Assembly: GCF_003345255.1 (NCBI RefSeq)
Contig: NZ_CP029331.1
Span: 372,001 to 436,000 of the forward strand
Length of the DNA: 64,000 nt
DNA from: Pseudothauera hydrothermalis
GTDB lineage: Bacteria; Pseudomonadota; Gammaproteobacteria; Burkholderiales; Rhodocyclaceae
Reading direction: 5' to 3'
The notes below the pieces were generated by a model, which was not told the origin of the DNA, did not search any database, and worked only from the letters and a program-made list of their open reading frames with translations. Position 1 is the first letter of the stretch, and each line of letters starts with the position of its first letter. The translations under genes were made by a program, and so were the position numbers. Below, piece by piece: positions 1 through 7,802 of the stretch.

Positions 1-141
1 GTGGCCCGTGAGCCAGGTAAGATCATGATCGATTTTGCGATCTGCCTGTCTGCGCGACACCATGCGCAGGCTGAGAACGACGGGGAATCAGTAGGTGGCG
101 GCTGCGGCGGGGGTGGCGGCTGCGGCTGCGCCGGCATTTGA
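1..141 (+). CDS. C-terminal fragment of an unidentified protein with a Cys/Gly-rich tail
   Basis: The frame beginning at base 1 stays open for 46 codons and stops with TGA at 139-141, so this is the end of a gene that starts left of the window. The visible end runs from a mixed hydrophobic/charged stretch into a tail made almost only of Gly and Cys (GGGCGGGGGCGCAGI). It converges on the membrane-protein gene that ends at 155, with 13 bases between the two stops, as expected for two real convergent genes. I do not recognise the family. Gly/Cys tails of this kind occur at the ends of several bacterial membrane or metal-handling proteins, but too little is visible for a function. Confidence 0.45.
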   Translation: MAREPGKIMIDFAICLSARHHAQAENDGESVGGGCGGGGGCGCAGI

Positions 142-154
142 CCAGGAGGGTCGC

Positions 155-502
155 TTAGCGCAGCGCGCCCGGTGCGCTGCGCAGATGCGGCGCGGGCCCG
201 GCTTCACCCAAATAATAGGCAGTGCCGATCAGCGCCAGCGTGACCACCAGGTTGATAAAGTAGCGCACCTGCCAGCGCTGCGGCGGCGCTTTGCCGCTGC
301 CGCGCCCGGCATAGCGCTTGACGCTCAAGCCCGCCCATGCCAGCGACAGCAAACCCAGCCCGAGCAGACGCGCGGACAGGCCACTGAAATAAACCCCGTA
401 GGCAGGATCGAAGCGTCCCGGCATAAAAAACTCTGCGCCACTGAGTAGCCAAAAACCTGCAAACAGGCACAGCACGATCACAAAAGCCTGGAATGTGCGC
501 AT
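155..502 (-). CDS. Small conserved-type membrane protein, function unknown
   Basis: A 115-residue protein with about three hydrophobic segments: roughly residues 6-27 (FVIVLCLFAGFWLLSG core), 37-60 and 82-102, with basic residues between the second and third. This suggests an inner-membrane protein with no large soluble domain. No catalytic motif is visible. It lies 56 bases downstream of ruvB on the same strand, so it is probably cotranscribed with ruvB or read from its 3' end. The ATG at 502 lacks a strong Shine-Dalgarno sequence. I do not recognise the family and assign no function. Confidence 0.6.
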   Translation of the reverse strand: MRTFQAFVIVLCLFAGFWLLSGAEFFMPGRFDPAYGVYFSGLSARLLGLGLLSLAWAGLSVKRYAGRGSGKAPPQRWQVRYFINLVVTLALIGTAYYLGEAGPAPHLRSAPGALR

Positions 503-558
503 GGCTCAAGTAGGCGGCGCGGCGCTGGGACAGCGGATCGGTACCGGTTGGCCGGCGC

Positions 559-1617
559 TCATGGTCCGGCGTCGTCAAACAAGCCGGGATGAGCGCTGCG
601 CGGTGGATGGAGTCCAAAATGCCGCCAGATGGCCGGCGTGGCCATTCTGCCGCGCGGGGTGCGCTGCAGATAGCCTTGCTGAATCAGATAGGGTTCCAGC
701 ACATCCTCGATGGTGTCGGCCGCTTCGCCGATCGATGCGGCGAGATTGTCCAGGCCGACCGGACCGCCGCCGAACTTTTCCAACACCGCACCAAGCAATT
801 TGCGGTCCATCAGATCGAGCCCCAGGGGGTCGACATCCAGCATGGTGAGCGCCGCATCGGCTACTGCGGCGGTGATCTGTCCGCCGGCTTTGACTTCGGC
901 GTAATCCCGCACCCGGCGCAGCAGGCGATTGGCGATGCGGGGCGTGCCCCGCGCGCGGCGGGCGATTTCGAAAGCGCCAGCATCGTCGATACTGACATTG
1001 AGCAGAGCGGCCGAGCGGGCGACGATAAAGCTCAGCTCCTGCGGCGTGTAGAACTCCAGCCGGGCGACGATGCCGAAGCGGTCGCGCAGCGGGTTGGTGA
1101 GCATGCCGGCGCGGGTGGTGGCGCCCACCAGGGTAAACGGCGGCAAGTCCAGCTTGACCGAGCGCGCGGCCGGACCTTCGCCGATCATGATGTCGATCTG
1201 AAAATCCTCCAGCGCCGGATAGAGGATTTCCTCGACCACCGGCGACAGGCGATGGATTTCATCAATGAACAGCACATCATGCGGTTCCAGATTGGTAAGG
1301 AGGGCCGCCAGATCGCCGGCGCGCTCCAGCACCGGTCCGGAGGTTTGGCGCAGGTTGACGCCCATTTCAGCGGCCACGATATGGGCCAGCGTGGTCTTGC
1401 CCAGGCCAGGGGGGCCGAACAGCAGCACATGGTCCAGGGCTTCATGGCGATTGCGCGCCGCGGCAATGAAGATCTCCAGTTGCTCCCGGATCTTCTGCTG
1501 GCCAACGTAATCGGCCAAGCGCTTGGGGCGCAGCGCGCGCTCGATGGCGTCTTCCTGGCGGTCGGCCGGTTGCGCCGACAGCAGCCGAGGCGCGGACAGT
1601 TTGTCGGTTTCGATCAT
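559..1617 (-). CDS. ruvB: Holliday junction branch migration ATPase RuvB
   Basis: A 352-residue AAA+ motor that, with RuvA, drives Holliday junction branch migration in recombinational repair. Walker A is GPPGLGKTT at residues 68-76 and Walker B is LFIDEIHRL at 116-124. The [20 protein letters not shown] sensor/arginine-finger stretch follows, and the C-terminal winged-helix domain ends near residue 340. Length is normal for the family. Unlike the usual ruvC-ruvA-ruvB order, ruvA lies about 1.4 kb away with a PEP-CTERM gene between, and ruvC is not next to either. The ATG at 1617 has no clear Shine-Dalgarno sequence, but the N-terminus aligns with typical RuvB length. Confidence 0.97.
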   Translation of the reverse strand: MIETDKLSAPRLLSAQPADRQEDAIERALRPKRLADYVGQQKIREQLEIFIAAARNRHEALDHVLLFGPPGLGKTTLAHIVAAEMGVNLRQTSGPVLERAGDLAALLTNLEPHDVLFIDEIHRLSPVVEEILYPALEDFQIDIMIGEGPAARSVKLDLPPFTLVGATTRAGMLTNPLRDRFGIVARLEFYTPQELSFIVARSAALLNVSIDDAGAFEIARRARGTPRIANRLLRRVRDYAEVKAGGQITAAVADAALTMLDVDPLGLDLMDRKLLGAVLEKFGGGPVGLDNLAASIGEAADTIEDVLEPYLIQQGYLQRTPRGRMATPAIWRHFGLHPPRSAHPGLFDDAGP

Positions 1618-1667
1618 GACGCGCAGTTTAGCCCAAGGCGCAAGTCAAATCTTCCGACACTCGCAAG

Positions 1668-1697
1668 AAAACAAAACGGGGAGCGCAAGGCTCCCCG
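1668..1697 (-). terminator. Rho-independent terminator of the PEP-CTERM gene
   Basis: Read on the minus strand, an 8-bp GC-rich stem (CGGGGAGC with GCTCCCCG, 1677-1684 and 1690-1697) with a 5-base loop is followed by a T-rich tract (complement of the A-rich run 1668-1676). It begins about 30 bases after the stop codon of the PEP-CTERM gene and before ruvB, so the PEP-CTERM gene appears to be its own transcription unit. Confidence 0.85.
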
Positions 1698-1725
1698 AAC
1701 GCTGCGGCACCGAGGTTATTTGGAT

Positions 1726-2553
1726 TCAGATACGGCGCCTGTGCATCAGGCCCAAACCAGCCAGCCCAATGCCCAGCAGGGCGAGCACACCGGGCTCGGG
1801 CACGCCGAGCGGCTCGGTGGAGATGGTAAAACCGAAGGCCAGCGTCGTGGACTGATTTTCCCGGGTCTGAAAGCCGATACAGCCCGGTCCTTGGCCTGCT
1901 GCCGCGCAACTGGCATCGGACAACGTACCCAATACCCCCCCGGTGATCGGGAAGATATTGACGAAGTAGGTCAGCAAACCGTCGCCGTCGCCCGCGTCGT
2001 ACTGAAAGCTCTGATTCAGCAGCCCGCCGAGCAATACGAAGATGTCGTCGCACTGGCTGGATGAAGGAAAGGAGCAGTTGTTGACGTTGGGGGTTTCAGC
2101 AAAAGCGATGTCGAAGGCGGTGAATTGGGTTGGCAAGGCCGGCCCCGCCGGAGTGGTCGGCGTCAAGGTCACTTCGGCCCGCAAGGTGGCCGAGGAGAGC
2201 GAATTGCCGGTGATCGGGTGGTTGTGGTGAGTCAGCGAGGTGCTGAAACCCAGATAGGGCGGTGCGGTAGGCGGGGTGCCGCCGCCAAGGTAAGTATCGA
2301 CCGAGGCGCCGACAATGGATGGGTTATTGACCACCAGCGCACTGTGCCCGGAACCGGTCGAACTGCCCCAGGACAGCAAGGCGACGCCGGGGTCGGGATA
2401 GTGGGTCGTGGTGCTGCCGATGGTCGACTGCGTAAAGCCGCTGAAAATGTCGTACTGCCAAGACAACACGGCGGCCTGGGCACTGCCGGCACACAGCACG
2501 AGGCTACCGAGCACGCCGGCTGCCAGGCTGTTTGGGTAAAGGTTTCTGAACAT
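1726..2553 (-). CDS. THxN-family PEP-CTERM sorted surface protein
   Basis: A 275-residue exported protein. Residues 1-27 form a signal peptide ending in SAQA. The body is Ser/Thr/Gly-rich and carries the THHN signature at about 108-111 that names the THxN family. The last 25 residues are a PEP-CTERM sorting signal: VPEP, a hydrophobic helix and a terminal HRRRI basic cluster. Such proteins are recognised by exosortase (EpsH/XrtA) and anchored or released at the cell surface together with exopolysaccharide. An AGGAG sequence sits 7 bases before the ATG at 2553. A GTG six bases further upstream is only one base from that sequence and is not the likely start. The gene has its own sigma-54-like promoter and a terminator. 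The exact function of THxN proteins is not known. Confidence 0.9.
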   Translation of the reverse strand: MFRNLYPNSLAAGVLGSLVLCAGSAQAAVLSWQYDIFSGFTQSTIGSTTTHYPDPGVALLSWGSSTGSGHSALVVNNPSIVGASVDTYLGGGTPPTAPPYLGFSTSLTHHNHPITGNSLSSATLRAEVTLTPTTPAGPALPTQFTAFDIAFAETPNVNNCSFPSSSQCDDIFVLLGGLLNQSFQYDAGDGDGLLTYFVNIFPITGGVLGTLSDASCAAAGQGPGCIGFQTRENQSTTLAFGFTISTEPLGVPEPGVLALLGIGLAGLGLMHRRRI

Positions 2554-2592
2554 CGCCACGCTCCTGTTTTCGGTTTGACTGCTGGGCTGACA

Positions 2593-2608
2593 AGCATCAG
2601 CCGTGCCA
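2593..2608 (-). promoter_or_regulatory. Sigma-54 (RpoN) promoter core of the PEP-CTERM gene
   Basis: On the minus strand the sequence reads TGGCACGGCTGATGCT. It has the invariant GG-N10-GC spacing of sigma-54 promoters and matches TGGCACG-N4-TTGCW at all but one base (ATGCT for TTGCT). The expected start site is near 2582, giving a leader of about 30 bases to the ATG at 2553. PEP-CTERM genes are often controlled by the PrsK/PrsR two-component system with RpoN. Confidence 0.75.
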
Positions 2609-2670
2609 GTCTTATGAAAGCTTTTGCAAACAGGGGCTTGCCGCGAATCCAGAACCGGCCGATGTGCAAT

Positions 2671-2689
2671 GTGTCAAGGCTTTCGACAC
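2671..2689. promoter_or_regulatory. Candidate enhancer-binding (PrsR-type) dyad
   Basis: A perfect inverted repeat GTGTC-N9-GACAC is centred about 98 bases upstream of the start site predicted from the sigma-54 core. That is the usual distance for a bacterial enhancer-binding protein site. PrsR is the natural candidate binder because it accompanies PEP-CTERM/exosortase systems, but the regulator gene is not in this window. Confidence 0.5.
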
Positions 2690-2928
2690 GCCCGCCGGGC
2701 GTGCGCCGCACCGGTCTGACATCAGCACACCGCTGAGACGATACCAGGCTGCCAGGCGGTTCAAGAAGGAGTTGTCTTGATTCCTTTGAAATCAGGGTAA
2801 CTGCTTGGAAACTCGCTCTAAAAAGCCCTTTAAATCAATATTTTGCAAATTGGGTTCACAAAGATTTGGGCGATTGCGAGAGCGGATTGTTCCAAGCCTT
2901 TCTTTCATGGCGCGTCCGGCGGCGTTCT

Positions 2929-2956
2929 AGCACCGCATCGCGAGCACCGCATCGCG
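2929..2956. repeat. Perfect 14-bp tandem duplication
   Basis: AGCACCGCATCGCG occurs twice head to tail (2929-2942 and 2943-2956) in the non-coding stretch just beyond the ruvA stop codon. Two copies only; it looks like a recent slippage or duplication and has no flanking mobile-element features. Confidence 0.9.
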
Positions 2957-3013
2957 GTTCGATTGGAAGCGTTGGGGTCTTTTGGGCTGGGCGCTGCTGC
3001 ACGGCGGGCTGCA

Positions 3014-3619
3014 TCAGAGCTTTGACAAGTGCTTGAGCGCTTGACGGATGCCTGTGGAGACGTCGATTGCCTCGTCCAGTCCTTTTATCGCGCCCAGCGC
3101 TTCGCGCTCGTTGTAGCCGAGTGCCAGCAGCGCATTGAGGATGTCGCTTTTGGCATCGCTCGGCGTAAGGGCGCCGGGCGCTGCGGCCAGGGCAACACCT
3201 TGAGCGGGGCTGAGCGCCGGGTCGAGTTTGTCGCGTAATTCCAGTAGCAAGCGTTCGGCGGTTTTTTTGCCGATGCCTGGCACTTTTACCAAGCGGCCGG
3301 CTTCCTGCAGGGCCACCGCCTGGGCGAGATCGGCCACCGACAGGCCGGAGAGCAGCGCCAGTGCGGTGCGCGCGCCAATGCCGGAGACTTTGAGTAATTG
3401 GCGGAAGGCGGCGCGCTCTTGAAGCGTGGCGAAACCGTATAAGAAATGTCCGTCTTCACGGATGGCAAGGTGGGTGTGTAGGATGACCGGCTGGCCGGTG
3501 GCGGGCAGTCCAAAGAAGGTGCTCATTGGCACGTCCAGTTCATAGCCGACGCCGTGCACGTCCACCAAAATTTGCGGCGGGTTTTTTTCCAGCAGGGTGC
3601 CAGCAAGTCGTCCGATCAT
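3014..3619 (-). CDS. ruvA: Holliday junction DNA-binding protein RuvA
   Basis: A 201-residue protein that forms tetramers on Holliday junctions and loads RuvB. The N-terminal OB-fold ([12 protein letters not shown]... about 1-64) is followed by two helix-hairpin-helix motifs, [16 protein letters not shown] (about 75-90) and [16 protein letters not shown] (about 110-125). The C-terminal three-helix RuvB-contacting domain covers about 150-201. Length is normal. It starts 36 bases after the prenyltransferase gene and is probably in the same transcript as rng and that gene. No ruvC is adjacent. Confidence 0.96.
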   Translation of the reverse strand: MIGRLAGTLLEKNPPQILVDVHGVGYELDVPMSTFFGLPATGQPVILHTHLAIREDGHFLYGFATLQERAAFRQLLKVSGIGARTALALLSGLSVADLAQAVALQEAGRLVKVPGIGKKTAERLLLELRDKLDPALSPAQGVALAAAPGALTPSDAKSDILNALLALGYNEREALGAIKGLDEAIDVSTGIRQALKHLSKL

Positions 3620-3655
3620 GGGTGTGGCATATCCGGGGCGGTGGTTGGGAGGCGG

Positions 3656-4642
3656 TCAGTGCCCGCCGGGCCAGTCGGCCAGGGCGAGCACGGCGGTGAG
3701 GATGAGGCCGTGCAGGCAGGCCGCGGCAATGGTTTGGCCGATGGCGGGGGCGAGCTCGGCGGCCTCCTCAGCATGATCGATCAGGCGCTTGGCAGCGTTG
3801 AAAGAGAGCACCAGGGTGAAGGCGGCCGCGGACGCTTTTTGCGGCAGCAGCCCGCGGCCGACCATCAGCACCAGCCAGCCGTAGGCAAGCAGCGCAATCA
3901 GGAGGTAGCCCCACTTGGCCGTTTGTGGGCCGAGCCGCACGACCAGGGTGCGCTTGCCGGCCGCGGCATCGCCGGCATGGTCCGGAAACTGGTTGATGTA
4001 CAGCAGATTGGCCACCAGTAGCGCGTAAGACAGTCCGGCCGCGAAGGGTAGCGCACTGAATGCGCCGCGCTGCACATAGTCGGTGCCGGCAACCACCAGT
4101 AGCCAGGCGGTGACGATGCACAGTTCGCCCAGGCCGCGGCCGGCCAAGTTGAGCGGCGGCGCGGAGTAGGCCCAGGCTACCAGCAGGCCACCGGCGCCGA
4201 TGGCCAGCAAGCCGGGGCCGGCAATCCACGCCAGCCATAGCCCGCCGGGGATGACCGCAGCCAGCAGACCGTAGCCCAGAAGCGCGGTCTGCCGGGCGCT
4301 CAGGACACCGTTCTGGATGAAGCGGCTGCCGCCGGTGAATGGGTAGAGGCGGCCGGTGTTGAGCCGGTCCGCATCGCGGTCGTGGTAGTCGTTGATGACG
4401 TTGCCGGCCGCATGTGCCACGAGCGCCAGCAAAACCGAGAGCACTGCGCTGAGCGGCTCAAGGTGCACGCCGCTGCCATGGGCGATGGCCAGTCCAAGTG
4501 CGCAGGCCACCAGGGTGACCAGCAGAAAGGCCGGCCGGGTGGCGGCGATGGCCCGGCTCAGCGGATGGGTAAAGCGCGCGGGGCTGGGTTCGGCCGGGGT
4601 GCGGGCCGGCGGCTTGGCCGATGGGGAAGCGGCGGGGTTCAT
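3656..4642 (-). CDS. UbiA/MenA-family polyprenyltransferase
   Basis: A 328-residue multi-spanning inner-membrane enzyme of the UbiA superfamily. It carries two Asp-rich prenyl-diphosphate/Mg binding motifs: NVINDYHDRDAD at about 81-92, and NQFPDHAGDAAAGKRTLVVR at about 217-236. The second motif, with the D-x3-D-x4-GK-TL pattern, is characteristic of 1,4-dihydroxy-2-naphthoate prenyltransferases (MenA) rather than UbiA. It would attach a polyprenyl chain to an aromatic acceptor for quinone synthesis. No other menaquinone genes are nearby, so the exact acceptor is open. The start codon overlaps the rng stop (ATGA), showing translational coupling. The N-terminal 25 residues are Pro/Ala-rich and likely cytoplasmic. 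Confidence 0.8.
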   Translation of the reverse strand: MNPAASPSAKPPARTPAEPSPARFTHPLSRAIAATRPAFLLVTLVACALGLAIAHGSGVHLEPLSAVLSVLLALVAHAAGNVINDYHDRDADRLNTGRLYPFTGGSRFIQNGVLSARQTALLGYGLLAAVIPGGLWLAWIAGPGLLAIGAGGLLVAWAYSAPPLNLAGRGLGELCIVTAWLLVVAGTDYVQRGAFSALPFAAGLSYALLVANLLYINQFPDHAGDAAAGKRTLVVRLGPQTAKWGYLLIALLAYGWLVLMVGRGLLPQKASAAAFTLVLSFNAAKRLIDHAEEAAELAPAIGQTIAAACLHGLILTAVLALADWPGGH

Positions 4643-6093
4643 AGCAGCACGATGTCGAATTGTTCCTGGGTGTAGCTGGCTTCCGGGTGCAGCGAGATTT
4701 TCTTGTCGATGAAATCCGACAGCATCGCCAGCGACTGGGATTCTTCGTCCAGGAATAGATCGACCACATTGGGGGCAGCCAATACGCGGAATTCGCGTGC
4801 GTTGAACTGGCGCGCCTCGCGCAGCAGCTCGCGCAGGATTTCATAGCACACGGTGCGCGCGGTTTTGACTTCGCCGCGGCCGCCACAGGTGGGACAGGGT
4901 TCGCACAGCAGGTGGGCCAGTGACTCGCGGGTGCGCTTGCGGGTCATTTCCACCAGGCCGAGCGCGGTGAAGCCGTTGAGACTCATCTTGGTGTGATCCC
5001 GCGCCAGCGCCTTGCGGAATTCTTCCAGCACCATGTCGCGGTGTTCGGCGGTATCCATGTCGATGAAATCGATGATGATGATCCCGCCCAGGTTGCGCAG
5101 GCGCAGTTGGCGGGCGATGGCTTGGGCCGCTTCCAGGTTGGTTTTGAAAATGGTGTCGTCGAAATTGCGGGCGCCGACAAAGCCGCCGGTGTTGACATCC
5201 ACGGTGGTCATGGCTTCGGTCTGGTCGATGATCAAATAGCCGCCGGACTTCAGATCGACCCGGCGGGCGAGCGCTTTTTGGATTTCTTCTTCGACGTTGT
5301 GCAGGTCGAACAGCGGACGCTCGCCGGTATAGTGCTCCAGCAGCGGCATCACCTTGGGCATGTACTGCGCGGCAAAGGCGGCGAGTTTCTGGAAGTTTTC
5401 CCGCGAATCGATGAGGATGCGCGCGGTTTCGTCGTTGACCAAATCGCGCAGCACACGTTGGCCGAGGTTGAGGTCTTCATAGAGCACCCGCGGCGGCTGC
5501 GCGCCGCTGCTGCGTGCCTGGATTTCGCGCCAGAGCGTGCGCAGATAAGCGATGTCGGCTGCTAATTCGTCATCGGAGGCGGATTCGGCCATGGTGCGCA
5601 CGATGAAGCCGCCCGGCTCATCCGGCGGCACCAGCCGGGAGAGACGCTCGCGCAGGGCTTCGCGCCCAGCTTCGTCCTCGATGCGCTGTGAAATGCCGAT
5701 ATGTTTTTCCTGCGGCAGATAGACCAGCAGGCGTCCGGCGATGCTGATTTGCGTGGATAGGCGTGCGCCCTTGGTGCCAATGGGGTCTTTGAGCACCTGG
5801 ACGGTGAGGTTTTGACCTTCGGCAAGGATGCGTTCGATCGGTTTGGCCACCTCGCCATGCGCGCGCTCGCTCCAGATGTCGGCCACATGCAAAAAAGCGG
5901 TGCGCTCCAAACCAATGTCGATGAATGCCGATTGCATGCCAGGCAGTACCCGGACCACTTTGCCCAGATAGATGTTGCCGACGATGCCGCGACTGGCGGT
6001 GCGTTCGACGTGCAGTTCCTGGACCACGCCCTGTTCGACCAGGGCTACCCGCGTCTCCTGCGGGGTGCAATTGATCAGAAATTCGATGCTCAT
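4639..6093 (-). CDS. rng: Ribonuclease G
   Basis: An endoribonuclease of the RNase E/G family that matures 16S rRNA 5' ends and degrades mRNA in the cytoplasm. It has 484 residues, close to E. coli RNase G. An S1 RNA-binding domain lies at roughly 37-120. The DNase I-like catalytic region contains the metal-binding aspartates of TTVDVNTGGF and IIIIDFIDMD, followed by the Zn-link CEPCPTCGGRG. No long C-terminal scaffold domain is present, which separates it from RNase E. The ATG at 6093 matches the E. coli N-terminus better than a GTG two codons upstream. It sits downstream of maf, the usual betaproteobacterial order. Confidence 0.95.
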   Translation of the reverse strand: MSIEFLINCTPQETRVALVEQGVVQELHVERTASRGIVGNIYLGKVVRVLPGMQSAFIDIGLERTAFLHVADIWSERAHGEVAKPIERILAEGQNLTVQVLKDPIGTKGARLSTQISIAGRLLVYLPQEKHIGISQRIEDEAGREALRERLSRLVPPDEPGGFIVRTMAESASDDELAADIAYLRTLWREIQARSSGAQPPRVLYEDLNLGQRVLRDLVNDETARILIDSRENFQKLAAFAAQYMPKVMPLLEHYTGERPLFDLHNVEEEIQKALARRVDLKSGGYLIIDQTEAMTTVDVNTGGFVGARNFDDTIFKTNLEAAQAIARQLRLRNLGGIIIIDFIDMDTAEHRDMVLEEFRKALARDHTKMSLNGFTALGLVEMTRKRTRESLAHLLCEPCPTCGGRGEVKTARTVCYEILRELLREARQFNAREFRVLAAPNVVDLFLDEESQSLAMLSDFIDKKISLHPEASYTQEQFDIVLL

Positions 6094-6229
6094 GCGCACT
6101 GAGACTCAATGAGAAATGCGCAAAGACGGTCAAACAGTGGCCGTGTTTGCGCATGGCCCATCGGAGCGTCCAGTCCGCCAATCCGGCGCCTAGACGGATC
6201 GGGCGGCCGATTGGTGGCCGCGCCGTCCG

Positions 6230-6853
6230 CTACAGGCAAGCGTAACCGAAGTCGTGGAGCAACTGCGCGGTCTCATAGAGCGGCAGCCCCATGATGCCGG
6301 TGTAGCTACCGCAAATGTGCTCCACGAACACCGCGGCACGCCCCTGAATGCCGTAGGCGCCCGCTTTGTCCAGGGGTTCGCCGGTGGCCACATAACGGTA
6401 GAGCTCGGCTTCGTCGATGGCGCGAAAGCGCACCTGGCTGATACTCAATGCGCGGCGTGTGCGCTCGCCGTCGGTGACCGCGACCGCGGTCAATACCCGA
6501 TGGCTGCGCGCGGACAGGCTCTGCAGGATACGCACCGCATCCTCCGGGCTGGCCGGTTTGCCGATGATGCGGCCGTCCATTTCCAAAGTGGTGTCGGCCG
6601 CCAGTACCGGCTGACGCGGCAGGCGCCGCCACAGCAGACGCCGCATGCCGGCTTCGGCCTTGGTCAGTGCCAGGCGCTCGACATAGCGCTCGGCGGTCTC
6701 GCCGTCGAGGGGTGCTTCATCCACATCGGCATCTTCGCCGCGTTCGCCGCCGCGGAAAGCGAGCACGTCGAAACGCACGCCGATTTGGCGCAGCAGTTCG
6801 CGCCGGCGCGGACTGCGTGAGGCGAGATAGATGCGGGGCGGGGCGGCGCTCAT
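6230..6853 (-). CDS. maf: Maf-family nucleoside triphosphate pyrophosphatase
   Basis: A 207-residue housekeeping enzyme that hydrolyses non-canonical or selected nucleoside triphosphates to monophosphates and is linked to septum control. The substrate-binding loop is LASRSPRRRELL at the N-terminus, the catalytic Asp is in LAADTTLEMDG, and the QG..AVFVEHICGSYTGIMGLPL signature is near the C-terminus. It resembles the YhdE/Maf dTTP/UTP type, though subtype is not certain from sequence alone. It lies between rlmH and rng on the same strand. Confidence 0.93.
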   Translation of the reverse strand: MSAAPPRIYLASRSPRRRELLRQIGVRFDVLAFRGGERGEDADVDEAPLDGETAERYVERLALTKAEAGMRRLLWRRLPRQPVLAADTTLEMDGRIIGKPASPEDAVRILQSLSARSHRVLTAVAVTDGERTRRALSISQVRFRAIDEAELYRYVATGEPLDKAGAYGIQGRAAVFVEHICGSYTGIMGLPLYETAQLLHDFGYACL

Positions 6854-6959
6854 GAGGCAGGCATCATGTTGGAATGACCTCGCATTCTAGCAGGACGTTG
6901 AAAAACGACCGCGGTGGGTCATTCTCCGGTCCTGCGCGCTGCGACTGGCCCGGGCGTGC

Positions 6960-7430
6960 TCATTCGCGGTGATAGGGATGGTTTTTCAGCACGCTCCAGG
7001 CGCGGTAGATGGCCTCAGCAAGCAGGGGGCGGACCAGGGCGTGGGGCAGGGTAAGGCTGCTCAGCCGCATGGTTTCGTCGGCGCTGGCCTTGAGCGCCGG
7101 GTCCAGGCCGTCGGGGCCGCCGACGATCAAGGCGACGTCGCGCCCTTCGGCCTGCCAATGCGCCAGGCGGTCGGCCAGCGCACGGGTGGTGAGGTCCGCG
7201 CCGCGTTCGTCCAGAACCACCCGCCGGCAGCGCGGCGGCAGTGCGGCCAGAATGCGTGCCGCCTCAGCGGCTCGGATTGCATCCACGGTTTTGCCGGCGT
7301 GACGTGGTTCGGCCTTGAGCTCAATTAGCTGCAACGGCAATTCGCGCGGCATGCGGCGGGCGAATTCGTCAAAGCCGGCGGCCACCCAGGCAGGCATGCG
7401 CTGACCCACCGCCACCAACAGCAACTTCAC
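6960..7430 (-). CDS. rlmH: 23S rRNA pseudouridine-1915 N3-methyltransferase RlmH
   Basis: A 156-residue SPOUT-class methyltransferase that methylates pseudouridine 1915 in helix 69 of 23S rRNA on the assembled 70S ribosome. Family marks are the LDERG element, the AdoMet-binding knot [13 protein letters not shown], the [23 protein letters not shown] stretch described by its LPHALVR core, and the terminal NHPYHRE. It starts with GTG; no ATG is available near the expected N-terminus. It begins 6 bases after the rsfS stop, the usual pairing. Confidence 0.96.
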   Translation of the reverse strand: MKLLLVAVGQRMPAWVAAGFDEFARRMPRELPLQLIELKAEPRHAGKTVDAIRAAEAARILAALPPRCRRVVLDERGADLTTRALADRLAHWQAEGRDVALIVGGPDGLDPALKASADETMRLSSLTLPHALVRPLLAEAIYRAWSVLKNHPYHRE

Positions 7431-7436
7431 GGCGGA

Positions 7437-7802
7437 TCAGTCGGCCGTGGTGCCGGTTTTCCGGCGCGTCGACACCGGCGGATGCTGGGCCCAGAGTTCT
7501 TCCAGGTTGTAGTAGCTGCGGATGGCCGGCTGCATGATGTGTACGATGATCGCGCCCAGGTCGACCAGCACCCACTCGCCGGTTTCTTCGCCTTCGACGC
7601 TGACCACTTCGCCACCGGCTGCTTTGACCTTGTCCTGGACGTTGTGGGCCAACGCGCGGGTTTGCCGGTTGGAGTCGGCGCTGGCGATGACGATGCGGTC
7701 GAACAGTGCAGTCAGTTTCGAGGTTTCGATGACTTGGATGTCCTTGGCTTTGATGTCTTCCAGGGCATCGATGACGACTTTTTGCAGGGCAGTTGTTTCC
7801 AT
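7437..7802 (-). CDS. rsfS: Ribosomal silencing factor RsfS
   Basis: A 121-residue factor that binds ribosomal protein L14 and blocks joining of 50S and 30S subunits when nutrients are low. The DUF143 fold is clear: VIDALEDIKAKDIQVIE, the IVIASADSNRQTRALA segment, the GEWVLVDLGAIIVHIM core and the YYNLEELW motif. Its ATG shares a base with the nadD stop (TGATG), so it is translationally coupled to nadD. Confidence 0.96.
   Translation of the reverse strand: METTALQKVVIDALEDIKAKDIQVIETSKLTALFDRIVIASADSNRQTRALAHNVQDKVKAAGGEVVSVEGEETGEWVLVDLGAIIVHIMQPAIRSYYNLEELWAQHPPVSTRRKTGTTAD

Larger units (their letters stand above)
2554..3013. other. 460-bp intergenic region between ruvA and the PEP-CTERM gene
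   Basis: No convincing gene is present. The left half carries the regulatory region of the PEP-CTERM gene: Shine-Dalgarno near 2561-2565, sigma-54 core at 2593-2608 and a dyad at 2671-2689. The right half contains an AT-rich patch around 2800-2880 and a perfect 14-bp tandem duplication at 2929-2956. Nothing further is seen before the ruvA stop codon. Confidence 0.7.

Noticed and set aside
589-2064. A long open frame (491 codons) on the plus strand opposite ruvB and the PEP-CTERM gene
   Set aside because: It lies antisense to ruvB, which has intact AAA+ motifs; GC-rich DNA gives long open shadow frames and its protein is low-complexity with no motif.
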